A stretch of 6,797 nucleotides of DNA from Gemmatimonadota bacterium (lineage in GTDB: Bacteria; Gemmatimonadota; Gemmatimonadetes; Gemmatimonadales; GWC2-71-9): assembly GCA_003220905.1 (NCBI GenBank), contig QHTS01000272.1, positions 1 through 6,797 of the forward strand, given 5' to 3'. The notes under the pieces were generated by a model that saw only the letters and a program-made list of their open reading frames with translations, did no database searches and had not been told where the DNA came from. The translations under genes were made by a program, and so were the position numbers. Positions 6,536-6,797 of the stretch are shown here, piece after piece. Every line of letters starts with the position of its first letter. Positions within the stretch are counted from its first letter, which is position 1.

Positions 6536-6797
6536 TTACAGCTGCGCCAGGGCTTGCGCGAAGTCCGCGATGATGTCGTCGGCGTCCTCCAGTCCGATGG
6601 AAAATCTCAGGAAGCCGTCGGCAATGCCAGCCCGTGCCCGGGCGTCGGGCGTGAGCATCGCGTGCGACGTGAGCCGCGGCTCGGACACGAGCGTCTCGAC
6701 GCCTCCGAGACTCGGCGCGTGCGTCGCGATCGTGAGCGCGCGCAGGAACCGCTCCGCCGCCCGCGCGCCCCCCTTGAGCTCGACCCCCAGCATACCC
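6536..6797 (-). CDS. Cys/Met metabolism PLP-dependent enzyme, C-terminal fragment
   Basis: Only the last 86 residues are in the window; the gene continues past the right edge, so the ATG at 6793 is internal. The visible part matches the C-terminal domain of the trans-sulfuration family (cystathionine gamma-synthase, cystathionine gamma-lyase, O-acyl-homoserine sulfhydrylase, methionine gamma-lyase). It has GML followed by VELKGG, then APSLGGVETLVSEP and LTSHA, and finally GIADGFLRFSIGLED, which contains the substrate-carboxylate-binding Arg region. The PLP lysine is off the window, and the exact reaction cannot be decided from this fragment. The stop TAA (6538-6536) abuts the ftsE GTG with no spacer and in the same frame, so the two are almost surely co-transcribed. 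Confidence 0.92.
   Translation of the reverse strand, partial: GMLGVELKGGARAAERFLRALTIATHAPSLGGVETLVSEPRLTSHAMLTPDARARAGIADGFLRFSIGLEDADDIIADFAQALAQL

Overview
This is a GC-rich (visibly well above 60% G+C), densely packed bacterial chromosomal window. A periplasmic adaptor of the HlyD type, with an apparent lipobox, suggests a diderm bacterium. The overall style (very high GC, GTG starts, Shine-Dalgarno-poor junctions) would fit phyla such as Gemmatimonadota, but this is an impression and no marker here fixes the taxon.

Layout. At the left edge, on the + strand, lies the 3' part of a GAF-GGDEF diguanylate cyclase (to 997). Everything else is on the - strand and reads right to left as one uninterrupted run: the C-terminus of a Cys/Met-metabolism PLP enzyme (6797-6536), ftsE (6535-5840), ftsX (5843-4986), an EnvC-like coiled-coil/LytM protein (4973-3726), a HlyD/YbhG-type adaptor (3712-2840), an ABC ATPase (2843-2103) and an ABC-2 permease (2106-994). 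No gap in this run exceeds 13 bp. Three junctions are GTGA stop/start overlaps, one is a direct TAA|GTG abutment, and the final gene meets the diguanylate cyclase tail to tail in a shared CTAG. No stretch over 300 bases lacks a gene. No RNA gene, CRISPR array or insertion sequence was seen.

How the genes work together. FtsE and FtsX form the divisome ABC complex that, in well-studied bacteria, transmits ATP-driven conformational change to a periplasmic coiled-coil partner controlling cell-wall hydrolysis. The next gene encodes such a partner. Its LytM domain has lost most metal-binding and catalytic residues, as in E. coli EnvC, so it is predicted to activate amidases and not to cut peptidoglycan itself. 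The adaptor, ATPase and permease form a separate tripartite-style exporter of the YbhGFSR kind, but with only one permease gene.

The least ordinary feature is a repeat element at 4863-4983, at the ftsX/envC-like junction. It consists of 13-bp units around CGTCRCGCAAARR, arrayed head-to-tail in one orientation and then in the opposite orientation. It forms a long imperfect inverted repeat that overlaps the start and signal-peptide region of the EnvC-like gene. No clearly new defence, mobile or biosynthetic system is visible.
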